A stretch of 64,000 bases of DNA from Alviniconcha marisindica (lineage: Eukaryota; Mollusca; Gastropoda; Provannidae), in NCBI GenBank assembly GCA_018857735.1, contig JABMCL010000194.1, positions 682,501 to 746,500 on the forward strand, given 5' to 3'. Below, one piece after another: positions 10,260 to 23,640 of this stretch (positions within the stretch are counted from its first letter, which is position 1; the number at the start of each line of letters is the position of its first letter). The notes beneath the pieces are model-generated. The model saw only the letters and a program-made list of their open reading frames with translations, did no database searches and was not told the origin of the DNA. The translations under genes were made by a program, and so were the position numbers.

Positions 10260-11680
10260 CTACATTTACAGGTAACCGTATAATTTTAAATGTAGTCTCA
10301 GTTGTTAAATTACAGTTGGTAATGTGAACTGATTTGCGAGGTCAAATCGTATCATTGCTTGCGTCGGGGTAGCAGCTTCTTGATGCATTTACATGTAATG
10401 CTTGCATTTACATGTAATGCCTGCTTACCTGCATACTTAGGAACAACAATGAAAACAATTCTCCCTTGGGGCATGACTAAAGTGTTGTTGACTTGGACTG
10501 AACTGGCTAACCATTCTGTACGTTACTTGTCAGTTCTCACACTGACAAAAATGTAGGATTGTCGGCGAAAAGGTAGGACTTAAGTTCGGATCTGAAAGTG
10601 TCTAGGTTTTTCGCATGTCTCATATCTGATATGTCTGATATATATATAATGGAAAAGAAAATGACTATCTCCTTGTAATGATTTCAGGAAAGACGTTCCT
10701 CTAATATAATCCCAAGCAATTGTTTGTTGCAAACAGTATCAACACTGAAGTTTCAAAATCAGTCAATTTCAAATTCTGTTTGTGTTCTTTATATTTATAA
10801 CAGTGGTATATTAAAATATCTTAAAACTTCTGGTAGTACAGTACATGCTTATGTGGCTACTTCGCTGTTTGCCGTGGCCATGTAAAACAGGGTATGCTAT
10901 GAAAAGGTGGAAACGTTCCCGGTGGGCACCCATTTTTCCGTTTAGCGGAATGATGCTATAAAAAAATACAAACATTTGGGGACACAGCCGGCCTTTATAG
11001 ACAGATAGATATATATATGTTTTCTGAAAATGTTTCTGGTTCTTCTTACTGAAAACAGGTAAGTAGGGGCCCTGTCTCCGTGACGGTTTGAACGAGTCTT
11101 TCAAATCTCATCTGATCACAGTCTCTACTGATCCAGTTTTTACATTTCCTTCAGAGCTTTTAGCCTGATATAACCCTCTGTGTTTGACTGGGCTCAAAGC
11201 ACCAGCTATCTATCTTCACAACGTCGGTGACCTCGACTGAATCAGTTTCAAGATCGCAAAGGCAGCGGACATGTTAAACTGAAAGTTTATTTTTCTCAGC
11301 AACTTTTTATCTGATCCAGTTCAAACCGCGTAGGAACTTTACATACACACACATCAAACAGTGCGAGCAAGTACGAAAGAACCAAAGTACTATTTCATTG
11401 TTTGGAACATGCGTAGACAAACACTCGTGTTAACGCCCTGTTAAAGGTGTATGTTATATGACGGCGAAGCAACGTATAGATCGAAAGGTCCACAGTCACT
11501 ACAGCAAGTGCTGCCAGTTTAATGCACAGGTGAAACCCATCCAGGCCCATAACGCTTGAACGAGATATTTGGAGAAGGGCAGGAATAGGAGGAACGAAAC
11601 TGGAAACCATGACAGTTATATCAGGAGGGAGTCTTAATTATAACGTCATGAAAATTGTCATGCAAACTCTAACTGCAATA
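10259..11680. other. no gene seen
   Basis: Unique-looking, AT-rich sequence. Short open frames (for example on the minus strand at 10811-11104) have no recognisable domain or splice context. Confidence 0.5.
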
Positions 11681-11682
11681 AT

Positions 11683-11845
<163 letters not shown>

Positions 11846-12373
11846 CTTCACACACATTTGCAGGGAAAAGAATATTCCTTTTGTGCCCGCTGTAGTTCAG
11901 CGAGCTCGACCTCCGCAAGCGTTGCACGTCTGTTACGTCATTGTCTTCACCACGGAGAGAAAGAGGGCGCGAGTGGGGAGGGGGGGGGGGGGGGGGAGAG
12001 AGAGAGAGAATGTCTTGATACTAACTAAATAGCATCAGTCAACCCGTGAAGCATGTTAGCGGAGGATTGTGAAAGACTGAAGTCGGACGAACGGGAAAAT
12101 CACCAGAAACGTCGAATTCCGGGCAACAGGCCAAGCGTCTGAAACCATAATTATATTCTGACATGTTCCGGGCCTTAAAAAGAGAACTTGTCATCCTTTG
12201 ATAGCTCCAGATTCTTCTTAGTATGGAGGACCATAATCTCTGCATCTTCGATGTTGCGGAGTAGGGGGGAAGAAAGAGAGACAGACACAGAAAGAGTCAT
12301 CGTGAGGGAGACAGACAGACATACGGAGACAAACAGCAAGACATGCCGGAAGATTAACAAGGGTAGAGAGACG

Positions 12374-12376
<3 letters not shown>

Positions 12377-12458
<82 letters not shown>

Positions 12459-12495
12459 CCAAAAGGAAAACAAAAATGGCGACATCACCCTCCTC

Positions 12496-12530
<35 letters not shown>
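12377..12530. repeat. (GA)n and poly-C tracts
   Basis: (GA)n at 12377-12455, then a poly-C run at about 12498-12530. The sequence lies just upstream of the first recognised LRRC71 copy 2 exon. Confidence 0.95.
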
Positions 12531-12531
<1 letters not shown>

Positions 12532-12675
12532 CCCTCCTAATTTTAACAGCAGATTAGGCCGACTATCGGTCGCGGAATGGATCTCGCTATTCCACAGTGC
12601 TAGGCAGCCAGACAATCGACTGTAGCTACCGTTTTTGCGACGGTCATTTTTTGATTTGCTTCCTTCGCTGCCGAT

Positions 12676-13021
12676 GTGCTGTTTTCCATCGCAACAGCCG
12701 TACAACAGTGTCCCTTTCGTTCGAAGCTGTTCCGATGGACAACAACAGGCCAGTCAAGGAAACAAGCACAGACGTTAGTCGTGGCAAAAACGGTGATTAG
12801 CCTGTTGCGTCGCCAGGGAACGGGAGCAGACTGGACGAGAGCGGAACGGGAGAGGAAACTGAAGAAGCCGGTGGGCCGGGGCAAAGGGAAACTATCGGTC
12901 CCTGTGTTGCCCAAAAGCCTGTCGGCGGTCGACTGGAAGGTGCGTACAGAGAGTGCCAAGCCGTCAGAGCCGGAACTGCCGGTCCACACAACGGGCAGCA
13001 AGCGTGTCGCACATCCTGACG
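12676..13021 (+). CDS. LRRC71: LRRC71 copy 2, N-terminal exon (5' end uncertain)
   Basis: An open frame from an ATG at 12676 runs to a strong donor GACG|GTAAGAG (intron from 13022). Its last base completes a Gly codon (G+GA) with the next exon at 13874, giving ...RVAHPD-G-KAADEN. The encoded segment is basic and low in conservation (GRGKGKLSVPVLPK), as is usual for LRRC71 N-termini. The start is doubtful. A second ATG at 12735 opens a more natural-looking N-terminus (MDNNRPVKETSTDVSRGKNG) in another frame that stops after 21 residues, which could mean a 1-2-base indel or an upstream splice acceptor. Confidence 0.6.
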
Positions 13022-13164
13022 GTAAGAGCGACAACAAGCAGCGCTAAATAAACAAACAAATCAGTAAACTCCCATCACCGCAGCTTTCTGTACCAGCGAC
13101 CATTATGCCGGTATATTCGCCAGTTTTACTCTTTTTTTCTTCTTTCTTTTCTTTTCCGAATCCT

Positions 13165-13183
13165 CCCTCTGTGTTGTGTGTGT

Positions 13184-13217
<34 letters not shown>

Positions 13218-13228
13218 TGTGTGTGTGC
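13165..13228. repeat. (TG)n microsatellite
   Basis: TG-rich tract inside the intron 13022-13873. Confidence 0.9.
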
Positions 13229-13251
13229 TCAGCTGTGTGTAACCAATGGCA

Positions 13252-13541
13252 GTTTCGCGCGCTCAAGCTTGCAAAGCTGCTCATTTGAGACTTGGTGCAG
13301 GGCACATTTGGGCAGTGCTTGCAGCGCTCAAGCTTGCAAAGCTGCTCATTTGAGACTTGGTGCAGGGCACATTTGGGCAGTGCTTGCAGCGCTCAAGCTT
13401 GCAAAGCTGCTCATTTGAGACTTGGTGCAGGGCACATTTGGGCAGTGTTTGCAGCGCTCAAGCTTGCAAAGCTGCTCATTTGAGACTTGGTGCAGGGCAC
13501 ATTTGGGCAGTGCTTGCAGCGCTTAAGCTTGCAAAGCCTGT
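13252..13541. repeat. 65-bp minisatellite in LRRC71 copy 2 intron
   Basis: About 4.4 nearly identical 65-bp units (gctcaagcttgcaaagctgc, then tcatttgagacttggtgc, then agggcacatttgggcagtg). Related in part to dispersed family H. The even copy identity points to recent expansion. Confidence 0.9.
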
Positions 13542-13873
13542 TGGCTTAATTGCCATGAACTACACTAAGTCGACTGTCTTCAAAAAACGCTTGTACTGAA
13601 AGTTTTGTGTGTGGGCTGAAAGTTTCACTGAAAGTTTTGAAGTCTGTCCTTCAAAACCCACCTTCTACATCCTGTATTTACCTTCATACATTACATTATG
13701 GTAAATTATTTTGTGCTATGCTGTGTTATGCTACATTTGATACAGTTATGAGACTGGGACTTAACAATCAACTTTCTGTATCGATCTATACCTACGTTAC
13801 GGTGTGGTACAGGTTACGCTACGCTGCGCTGTATTGTGATGTGGTACATTACGTAATGTTCTGTTCCTCCAAG

Positions 13874-13986
13874 GAAAAGCAGCCGATGAGAATGATAAGC
13901 CCCGCCACTCAAACCCAAATTCGCCTGACTATTCGTCCGAAGGAACCGTCACCGATAAATACAGTTTCTTCAAACCCTGTATTCAG
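13874..13986 (+). CDS. LRRC71: LRRC71 copy 2, penultimate exon
   Basis: Acceptor ttcctccaag (AG 13872-13873), donor TTCAG|GTGAGT at 13987. The exon begins with the last two bases of a Gly codon and ends in phase 0, for 37 full codons. The C-terminal part, TVTDKYSFFKPCIQ, joins directly to VEYEHADDDRTLTEIHIRGW of the next exon. This reproduces the vertebrate LRRC71 layout, where a KY-x-FF-[KR]-P-x-IQ-V-E stretch precedes the IRGWKV motif. Splice phases on both sides agree, which makes this one of the best-supported small exons in the window. Confidence 0.85.
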
Positions 13987-14607
13987 GTGAGTGGTTCCAT
14001 CTATCGACTAAAACAGATTACAGAAGTATTCACTGTTCTTATAGCTCGTAATTTTTATAGTCTTCGAATTCCTCGTACCTTTACTTGGCGAAAATAAAAT
14101 TCCTACGATTGAACAAGTTACACAGCCCAAATGAGGACTGTAAACATACATTCGGATAACGGATACACAGAGTAAAGACATGTGTGTCTGCTCAAGAAGC
14201 TTAGTTTGAACAGATGCGGGCAAAACTACTTGTTTGAAGTGAGCGAAAAAGGTTACAATTCTAAACAATGCACCAACAAAGCCAGCAAAGAATGCTGCTT
14301 CCGCTAACTCGAGGACCAGTGGCGGCAACATGCCATCAGGTTTCAGTGATACACCACCTGCACCAGCACAAAGGCATCTCGACAAACGCTCATTCCATTC
14401 AACGTTCGAAACAGAAGGAAACCTAACTCATTATTTGCTTTATGTATCAGTCGGCGGTGAGATCATCCCATACTTTACAGTGCATAGTGTTGTTTGAGAA
14501 TGGTCTCGTTATATTCATGTTAATACATGTATTTTGGTGTTTGCGACTGTTTTTAATTATGTTGATCAGATGTTATTGCTGATGACGGTGTTATTCTCGT
14601 TGTTCAG

Positions 14608-15861
14608 GTAGAATATGAACACGCAGACGACGACCGGACGTTGACGGAGATACACATTCGTGGGTGGAAGGTGGACAAAGCGATGATGGAGGTGTTCCTG
14701 GAGTGCTGGCCCACCCTGCCCTTGCTACACACTGTCCACCTGTGGAACACGGGGCTGGCTGCCGACACCCTGCCGCTGCTCGCCTCCTTCCTGCCGCTGT
14801 GCAGACACCTGCACACGCTGGTGCTGGACGGCAACACGCTGACCGGCACGCCCGTGTCCACTCTCTTCGGGGAGGGCAGCCTCCTCAAGCACCTGTCGCT
14901 CAGGTTCTGCGGCATCACTGACACTGAGGCCTACGCCATCGGCTCTGCTCTGGCCGTTACCACTTGCCGCGTCAGCCTTCTTCTCACCCTCAACCTCTCC
15001 AACAACCAGATCGGAGACCTCGGCGCCGGCCACATCGCCGACGGCCTCAAGCTGAACAGAAGTCTTCTCACCCTCAACCTGGCTTCCAACCAAATCGGCG
15101 ACGAGGGTGTGGCCAAGCTGTCCAATGCTTTGTCTCAATTCCCGCTGAGCCATAAGCAGATTGTGGAGCGGAGACAGCTCTTGTCCAAAAAATGGGAAAA
15201 CATGGCACAGCGTTCAAGAAGACCATCAGTCACGATGGCGCTGAAGACACCAATTATCAGGACTCAGAGCTTCGGGGAAGTAAAGGAAAAAAAGGAGCCA
15301 GGCAAACGCGTTCGAAGAGAGTCAAAAGCTAAAGCGAGGATCAAAATGTCACAAGGGCAAAAATACTCTTCAAAATCAGATAATCAACAAAATAGAGATG
15401 GCGACTTTTCACAACACGCATCGAAGAGAAACTTGTTCGAGGTATATATAAGGTCACAGAGAATTAAACAGAGCCAAACGACATCAAAGATTTCACAAGA
15501 CGAAGAAGAATATGAAATAAGCCCTCTGACCGATGCCTGCGAATTCCATGACGGAGAGCTGTGGTTGGTGGGCAACCGTACCTTGATCAGCCTCAACCTG
15601 TCCCGAAACCGCATCGGAGCGCGTGGCTTCAGGTCGCTGTTGGAAGCGGTCGAGTACCAGACACAGCCGTTCCACACTACTCGTCAAGAATCCTCGGGGC
15701 TCAAGAGACTCGTTGTGCACCGGAACGCAGCGCCGGACGACGACCAAAGCCTGAGGAAACTCAACAAGCATATGCAGCTCCGAGATCCGTTGTTCAGGAC
15801 ACCAAACATGGACCTGAGCAAGCCGAACATTACACCATGCAGCATTCCTGTCATCTTCTGA
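14608..15861 (+). CDS. LRRC71: LRRC71-like leucine-rich-repeat protein, last coding exon, copy 2
   Basis: The exon opens in phase 0 after the acceptor tctcgttgttcag (AG 14606-14607) and ends at TGA 15859-15861, giving 417 codons. It has the same plan as copy 1: IHIRGWKVDK, two RI-type LRRs, IVERRQLLSK, a basic linker, and a last LRR after DGELWLVGN (residue 315 on). From 14653 to 15187 it differs from copy 1 at only three positions, and from 15550 to the end of the coding sequence at three. In between (15188-15546) the linker is unrelated to copy 1. Identity continues 33 bases past the stop. All the visible features of an intact gene are present. Confidence 0.88.
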   Translation, partial: VEYEHADDDRTLTEIHIRGWKVDKAMMEVFLECWPTLPLLHTVHLWNTGLAADTLPLLASFLPLCRHLHTLVLDGNTLTGTPVSTLFGEGSLLKHLSLRFCGITDTEAYAIGSALAVTTCRVSLLLTLNLSNNQIGDLGAGHIADGLKLNRSLLTLNLASNQIGDEGVAKLSNALSQFPLSHKQIVERRQLLSKKWENMAQRSRRPSVTMALKTPIIRTQSFGEVKEKKEPGKRVRRESKAKARIKMSQGQKYSSKSDNQQNRDGDFSQHASKRNLFEVYIRSQRIKQSQTTSKISQDEEEYEISPLTDACEFHDGELWLVGNRTLISLNLSRNRIGARGFRSLLEAVEYQTQPFHTTRQESSGLKRLVVHRNAAPDDDQSLRKLNKHMQLRDPLFRTPNMDLSKPNITPCSIPVIF

Positions 15862-16216
15862 AACAACTTTGTCCGGGTCGCCTAACAGACTTGAGCAAGC
15901 CCGACATTACATCATGCATTACTCCCATAGTCAATTATGAAGCAAATGGACCCATCAGCTCACCTAGCACTCACATCAGCAAGTTAGCCTTACGCCACGT
16001 AGTAGTCGTCCCACGCCCCCTTGCTCAGGCCGCCTTGCGTGGACTCCAGATGTCATTAATACACATTGAGGAGTTCATGTATTTGGACACATCTCCAGTG
16101 CACACGTTTGCACGCTACGTCATGCTAAGAGGTATTCTGTTTTGGCATCCCTACATCGACTAAAGTAGACCCTGTATCACAGCACGCAAGAATTTCTCGT
16201 GCTGTGATTTTGTTTG

Positions 16217-16280
16217 TTGTAAGTAAGTAAGTAACTTGAAGTTTTACGCCCAGTCAAGCAGTACGGTTATATTAGGGCCC
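16217..16280. repeat. short dispersed repeat (family E)
   Basis: The module (gtaa)n, acttgaagttttacgccc, agtcaagcagtacggttata recurs at 22139-22192 and 38002-38060. It looks like the 3' end of a SINE-like element with a (gtaa)n tail. Confidence 0.6.
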
Positions 16281-16479
16281 GCGTGAGAAGCACTTCCGTC
16301 TGGCGAGAGAGCCTGTCTCTGTTCTCCATCTGCTACTCGCATTAGCTGTCAAAACATCATCTTTTTTTCTTCTTCTTCTTTCTTTTCTTTTTCTTTTTTA
16401 CACAGGAACTTGGACAAAGCCTAGCATTTTTATCATTGAAATCATTGGGAATTACGCGAGTAATTACAAGCAGCGTAAA

Positions 16480-17935
16480 GGCAGTTGGTATTTCTGTCTT
16501 ACACTACCTACAGGTTCTCACTACAGGCAAACGTAACAAACAAAATAAAGGCAGCAGGCTTCAGGTTCTCACTACAGGCAAACGTAACAAGTAGCATAAA
16601 GGCAGTTGGTATTTCTGCCTTACACTACCTACAGGTTCTCACTACAGGCAAACGTAACAAACAGCATAAAGGCAGCAGGCTTCAGGTTCTCACTACAGGC
16701 AAACGTAACAAGTAGCGTCAGTAAAGGCAGGGGGCATTTCTGTCTTACATTACCTACAGGTTCTCACTACAGGCAAACGTAACAAGTAGCATAAAGGCAG
16801 CAGGCTTCGGGGTTCTCACTACAAGGCAAACGTAACAAGTAGCATAAAAGGCAGCGGGCATTTCTGTCTTACACTACCTACAGGTTCTCACTACAGGCAA
16901 ACGTAACAAGTAGCATAAAGGCAGCGGGCATTTCTGTCTTACATTTACCCCAAAAAACAGGTTCTCCACTACAGGCAAACGTAGCAAGTAGCATAAAGGC
17001 AGCGGGCATTTCTGTCTTACACTACCTACAGGTTCTCACTACAGGCAAACGTAACAAGTAGCATAAAGGCAGCGGGCATTTCTGTCTTACATTACCTACA
17101 AGGGTTCCCTTCACTACAAGGCAAACGTAACGTAAAAAGTAACATAAAGGCAGCGGGCATTTCTGTCTTACACTACCTACAGGTTCTCACTACAGGCAAA
17201 CGTAACAAGTAGCATAAAGGCTGCGGGCAGTTTGGCGCTGTGAACACGCAAGGTTTTGTGTGGAAGTTTTTTTATGCGCGATATATAAATTTCCATTCAT
17301 TCATTCATTCATTTCTGTCTTACACTACCTACAGGTTCTCACTACAGGCAAACGTAACAAACAGCATAAAGGCAGCAGGCTTCAGGTTCTCACTACAGGC
17401 AAACGTAACAAGTAGCATCAGTAAAGGCAGCGGGCATTTCTGTCTTACACTACCTACAAGTTCTCACTACAGGCAAACGTAGCAAACAGCATAAAGGCAG
17501 CGGGCATTTCTGTCTTACACTACCTACAGGTTCTCACTACAGGCAAACGTAGCAAACAGCATAAAGGCAGCAGGCTTCAGGTTCTCACTACAGGCAAACG
17601 TAATAAACTGAAAAATGGCGGCGGACATTTCTTTCTTACACTACAGTTAACTACAGACAAACGTACCAAACAGCATAAAGGTAGTGGACATTTCTGTCTT
17701 ACACTACAGTTAACTACAGGCAAACGTTGCAAACAGCATAAAGGAGCGGGCATCTGTCTTACACTACAGTTAACTACAGACAAACGTACCAAACAGCATA
17801 AAGGCAGCGGGCATTTCTGTCTTTCACTACAGTTAACTACAGGCAAACGTTGCAAACAGCATAAAGGCAGCGGGCATTTCTGTCTTACACTACAGTTAAC
17901 TACAGACAAACGTATCAAACAGCATAAAGGCCGCG
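16480..17935. repeat. ~73-bp minisatellite, about 20 units
   Basis: Units contain cataaaggcagcgggcattt, ctgtcttacactacctacag and gttctcactacaggcaaacg. The right third (17590-17935) has a variant unit with cagttaactacagacaaacg, so higher-order divergence runs across the array. A 90-bp non-repeat piece interrupts it near 17228-17300. Confidence 0.9.
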
Positions 17936-20900
17936 CGGCGGGTTAGCACTGACCTAGACTTGTAATAAAAACAATTTTTTCAATGGAGAGAAAGCGGGAA
18001 GAAAGAGCAAACACTTACCGGCACAAGATGAAACTCAAGTTCCGTACCTTTTTAGTGTGTGCGTGTGTTCGCCAAGGGCCGACAACTCTCCAACTGACAG
18101 GAATCGGTGGCATGTTCAACGATGACTGTATAACCACGTGGCGACGGGTCCCGGTGGTGAAAGCGTGAAGGATTCTTGGGGTTTTAGTGTCCCGTCAACC
18201 GCACAGGTCTTTAGTGCTACGTGGGATGCCGCTGGTTCCTGCAACTGTTCCGTTTTCTCCTCTGTAATCGCCTCTGCCACTAACGGCAGCATCGAGCAGA
18301 TTGTTTAAATATTATTTTACACGGCGGCTAGTTGCTGTTCATACACATGGGCCCCGGAGGTTCAGGCGTAGAGGCCCAGAGTTTTGATCCTGCCCTCCTG
18401 CCGACACCCCAGGTGTGGACTGTCCATCTGAGGTCTGCTGCAATCTAAAGTCCGAGGTACGGGTTCTGATGAACTTGCTTCACGAAGACCCTGTCTAGAC
18501 TGTAGAACTGGGATTTGGGTTTGTTCACAGGATGACTGTCACCTCAGAGAAATATTTCGCAAAACAAAAACAAGGAAGCGACTGTCATTTAACTGTTCAC
18601 GTTTCCTTAGAATAGGCCATGCCGGCCGCCATCGTTTCGACACCAAAGTAATGCCACAAAATCATAGCACATAGCCTACCTCGGAGGCGAGTGGAACATC
18701 CAAAAAAAGTTCTTTTTTCTTTCTTTTCTTCTTCTTCTTCTCCTCCCCCCAACAACTCGTTATCAAACATGCTTCAGGCCACATGTTTAGTTTCGTCACA
18801 TAAGACAGTTTCTTCGCTGTTGACGGAAGGTCCCGGTTGCTTTAGACTGTAAAATGTTGGAGTGGTCGACAGCGTTCACAGCTGACTTCCTTTCAGCACG
18901 ACTTTTCCGTGGCAAGTGTGCGTCAACGGATTTTCTTGATTTTTTTGGTTAACTATTCGACACAGGCGTTCTGACTTTTCGGTAAAAAGTTTGCCGGCTT
19001 ATCTGTGTGCTCGATGGTTCTTCTGTGACACAGTGGCTGTAGTTAAGTCTGTGCCAAACCTTGTTTCGGCAACGACTTGTTTTCCTCCTTTTGAGAAAGG
19101 GCATCCTGTTCGGTTCACCATCAGCTGGCCACGGCTGTCTTACTAGCAGACGACAGTTAAGGTTTCCGGTGCTGGAGCAGCAAACCGAGGCGGCAACGCT
19201 TAAACCCGTTTGTGGTTTTGACTGCAGTGATCGACTTCCGTTCCACTCCATCTGCGCATCGTCTGCTCTTCCGTGGGCAGAATAGTGAATTCAAGGGGAA
19301 TAGAATGTTCCCCCACAAACAAGGGGAAGGGGTATGCTCTTGTCCACGTACTCAAAGTCTGCAACCAACAATCCCTCACACATCTGGAGACATGAGTCAG
19401 GTTGCGTATGCAGGTGTGGATACGGATCGCGATCATTCAGCACGCCGAGTCGGTTCTGGAACTGCTCGTCGACAGGTTCCTACCTCACGAGTGATAACTT
19501 TTAATGTTTTCATTTACTCGAGATACTTCTGCTATCTGCCACTTGTAGTTTATACAAACGATATCATGGGGACTTCCCAACTAAACGAAATGTTCGAGTC
19601 AGCTCGCAATGAAACATTGTCACGGGGAAGAATGTTTATAGTATTTTTTAGAGCTTACACACCCATTTGAAATGCAAGCGCCAAAATGTTGATTACATTT
19701 CCCCACTGACACAGATCCATGCAACTAATGTAAGGGACAGACCCTGCTTCCCACACAAAAACGGCGGACAACCTCTATCCAGAGTTCAAGGGTCAGGTAC
19801 AAGCTAGTGCTGGGGGGTGACGGTTTAAACTGTTACACACCCTGTGAAATGTGGATGCGCTGTTATCTTCCTTGTGTGTATGAGAGAGAGATTGAGTGAG
19901 AAAGTGAGAGAGATGCATTGCTTTTTAGACTTCACGATTCTTCTGATGAATTATATTAAGTGTTTTGAGACTTTCATTTTACACAAATTACGTAGTTACT
20001 ATATTCTAAGAATTAGCTTATGTAAGCTGCACATCATAAAAGCAGTATTTCACCCCCTCTTTGTTTGGTTTTGGTTCCCTAATGTGTTTTGATCAAATTT
20101 TATTGCTTGGCTTGCCCCCCCTCCCTATTTTGTTTTCACTTTTACAGTTATACCCATAAGTTGTATAGTCATTGACAAATAGAACTATTAATATACTATA
20201 TATAACATTGTGTAAATAAAATTTGTTGAGGAACCTGTTAATTCAGATGTGATCATCTGTACGTGGGCATGCCCTGCACGTGTGTGTGTATTTGTCTGCA
20301 TGTGTGTGCATGCGCATGTGTGTCTCTGTGTTATTTTTAGGCTGGCAGTCAAACAGTATACAAATGCCATTTAATACAGCACATTGAAAATATGTGGATC
20401 AAACATAAGCAAGGTTTCTTATGATGATGTACCACCACACCAATTTTGGTTATGAAATGATCAGCAGTTCAGAAAGTATTATCCAAACAATTGAAAGTTT
20501 GAACGTTTGTTTTGACCTTGACCACAGTAATCCAATATTTTCATTGGACATTTTCACTTATGAAAATCTGCCACAAAATTAAGTTTGGTTGCAAAAGAAT
20601 CAGTTCAGAATATGTATACTTAAAACTGTCACATTTTAACTATGTAGGCCCTTGCTGTGGCCTTGACCATGAAGATAGCACCAAAAATCTTTGCATGATA
20701 TGCTGTCTCAAGATGATGCACTGCCATACCAGGTTTGGCTGCCACAGGTTGAACATTTCAGAAGATACAGACAAAGCCAGACAGAAGGACAGATGGATAG
20801 ACATGGTGATTCCAGTGTACTTGCCTTCCCCAACTTTGTTACAGGGGTATGATCAATAAAAAATAATAAAAAAAGAGGCATGGAAAAACAGAAAAATCAA
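17936..20900. other. no gene supported
   Basis: Unique-looking sequence with a possible family F remnant near 18168-18230 (gttttagtgtcccgtcaacc) and a polypyrimidine stretch near 18710-18750. Open frames of 60-150 codons lack domains, splice context and codon bias that I could recognise. Confidence 0.5.
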
Positions 20901-20999
20901 ACATTTCTCATTTTCAATTGATCTGTCTTTATTTTCAAGGTATAAACCTAGGCCATTAATATCAGCATTACTTCTATCATCCTCTGTATACAGCCCCTG

Positions 21000-21620
21000 C
21001 TGTGTCATTTCTTGTATTGATGAGATGTATTACATCTGTGTCATTTTCTGTACTGGTCACACATCTTATGTAAGTCATACATGTGTCACTTTATACTGGT
21101 GACACATGTTGCATCTGTCATACATGTTTCTTATTTTGTACTCATGACATGTCTTACATCAGCCATACACATGTCATACTGATGAGACATATCAGTCATA
21201 AAAAGGAATCATATATGTCATATTTTGTACTGATGACAAGTCTTCTGTCAGTCAGACATGTGCCATATTTTGTATTAACCCCTTCACTGCCCCAGCCTGT
21301 AAAATGTCTGGGCTGGAAGTGCACTGACATCCCTGCAAATAGTATATTTTCTGGCTCTATATCACTGTCACATCTACTTTGAATGCAATGTGTTTGGATG
21401 AAAATCCTTTCACATGCCCATGCAAAAGAGAAAACAAAAAGGCTAATGGGTTTCAAATTTCACACTTTTAATGGTTGTTTTCAATTAAGATTATGGCAGT
21501 GAAGGGGTTAATGACAGATGTTACATCAGTCATCCAGGTGCCATACTTTGTACTGATGACACATTAGTCATACACATCTGATGACATGTGTTATGTCAAT
21601 CATACATGTGTATGCGCCCA
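21000..21620. repeat. degenerate tandem repeat (tactgatgacacatgt-type)
   Basis: Loosely repeated 35-45-bp units with tactgatgaca, catacatgtgtcatatttt and ttacatcagtcat, interrupted at 21275-21510 by a different segment that carries an inner aacccctt...aggggtta inverted pair. Confidence 0.6.
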
Positions 21621-21944
21621 AAACATTAATTTCATTTAGACAGAAACTTCACTTGTTGTAACACATAAACAGCTTCTGGGAAAAAGGGAAGCATCACATG
21701 TTCTATGTATGCACTATACAAAAACTCAGTGTTACAAATCTACAACTTCTGCTCATACAGCTTACAAAAGGAACTGTAACAGGATTTAGGTCAAAAATAA
21801 TAGCAATATAACTTTCAACAATAGCCCAGCTATTACGCAAGACTAAAAAGCCAATGGCACACACAACAGCAAAACTGATACATGATGCCTGCAAAGTAAG
21901 GACATAAGAGTTCCACAAAACACTAACAGCAACACAATGGGCGA

Positions 21945-22195
21945 CTTAGCTGCGGATCGCCCCGCTTGGTGGTGCTGGGCATATTTGGGGCTTTGACAAA
22001 GCTCAAGTCAGCTGCAAATGATCTCCCCTACACTAGCCAGGTGGCGCTGGGCCTATTTGGGCAGTGCAATAAACAAGCCAGCAAAGTCGCTCATTAAAAA
22101 ATCTGCAACGAAGGGAGTTAACTCTGCTAGACTGAGGTAAGTAAGTAAATTGGTGTTTTACGCCCAGTCAAGCAGTACAGTTATATCAGGGTGAG
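21945..22195. repeat. family H copy followed by family E copy
   Basis: 21945-22110 resembles 7735-7862 (ggtggcgctgggc, gggctttgacaaagctcaag, gcaaatgatctcccctac). 22139-22192 is a (gtaa)n plus ttttacgcccagtcaagcag module. Confidence 0.6.
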
Positions 22196-22589
22196 CTAGA
22201 CTGAGGTCACGTATATATTTTATAGAGACACAAAAACAGCAAAACTTGACCAGTTTCCAGCAACCATCAACTAGCATTACGTAACAAAATATAAATAAAA
22301 TCTAGGCTGATGTGAGCTTGGAGGATTTTATCTAGCTTGTACCAGGTAATGGCAGGCAATGCAGGTCTGCTTGTGTCCCTCCTTGGTAATAATTATGTTA
22401 GTTCAACACAGTTAACTCCATTTCATTGTTGGTATGCACAAGTGCTCTAAATTGCATTCTGTTTCAGGTCAGGAAAAACAACAACAAATAAAAATGCATT
22501 GAATATGACAGAGACATAAAACAAGGATAGGTTCATTATGGAGAAAGGATCATTTAATGATTGCTACAGTGTAATACACATGCATGCAC

Positions 22590-22597
22590 ACCTCCCC

Positions 22598-22634
<37 letters not shown>

Positions 22635-22769
22635 TACACACACTCACTCTCTCTTTCTCTCTCTCACAGACAACAGACACACACACACACACACACACAC
22701 GTACACACACACACACGCGCACACACACATACACACTCTCTCTCTCTCATGGACAGACAGACACTCAAC

Positions 22770-22800
<31 letters not shown>

Positions 22801-22839
22801 TCTCTCTCTCTCTCTCACAGACAGACAGACACATACACA

Positions 22840-22902
<63 letters not shown>

Positions 22903-22911
22903 CAACACACA

Positions 22912-22942
<31 letters not shown>
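22590..22942. repeat. compound (CA)n/(CT)n microsatellite
   Basis: A 350-bp tract of CA with CT and cagacagacaga interruptions. Long His/Thr frames across it are artefacts. Confidence 0.95.
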
Positions 22943-22943
<1 letters not shown>

Positions 22944-23254
22944 AGTGACAAATTCAAAAAATATTTGTTGTTTTCATTCTTCCTGTGTACTTCAAAAGAT
23001 CATTATGAGCATGGTTAGGTTTTGTGTGTGATTACTGCTCAGCTGCAGTGACATTCGCGTCATATCACATAAAGATAAAACCCAAAGGGAAAAGCCTTTA
23101 CATCTAAACAGACTAATCACACACCTGGATGCTCAAAGCTTTTGGCAGCTGGGAATTCCTTTTTTTTTTCGTCACTGGTTTAAAGTGTAAGTCACACATT
23201 TGTGTGCAAGAATAGCGCATCAAAACAGTGCCTCACTTGCTCGCAGAAATTAAT

Positions 23255-23640
23255 AACTGCACTTTAATGTCCTGCCACGTGCGTGTCATGTCAGGATGAT
23301 CAAATTATCATAAGTAAATACACATTAAAAACTCTTATTGTAAACTCTTTCCCAAGTCAGTCCCTATGCAAATATAAAACAAAACATACATACACAAACA
23401 TCAAACACAAATTTTCAAAGAGATAGTCACTTCAATATTACCCCAGTTAAAAAAGCATATAAGGCTAGGACATTCTGGTATCATTGATAATTTCATCTAA
23501 TTTACCAGTACCAACTAAAGAAAAATATAAAAATGGAATGGACAGAAACAATGATTTAAAAAACTATCTATATAAATGCATAATGGCAAATGCTAGTGCC
23601 ATAATGCAGCAGGCTGTACACACCACCTACCAACTATCAT
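23255..23640. repeat. dispersed repeat family F
   Basis: Matches 42055-42480 over most of its length (ttaatgtcctgcca, atacacaaacatcaaacac, ttcaatattaccccag, ggaatggacagaaac). Confidence 0.7.

Noticed and set aside
12735..12800. ATG giving MDNNRPVKETS as the LRRC71 start
   Set aside because: It stops after 21 residues and is out of frame with the supported exon; kept only as a note because an indel could restore it.
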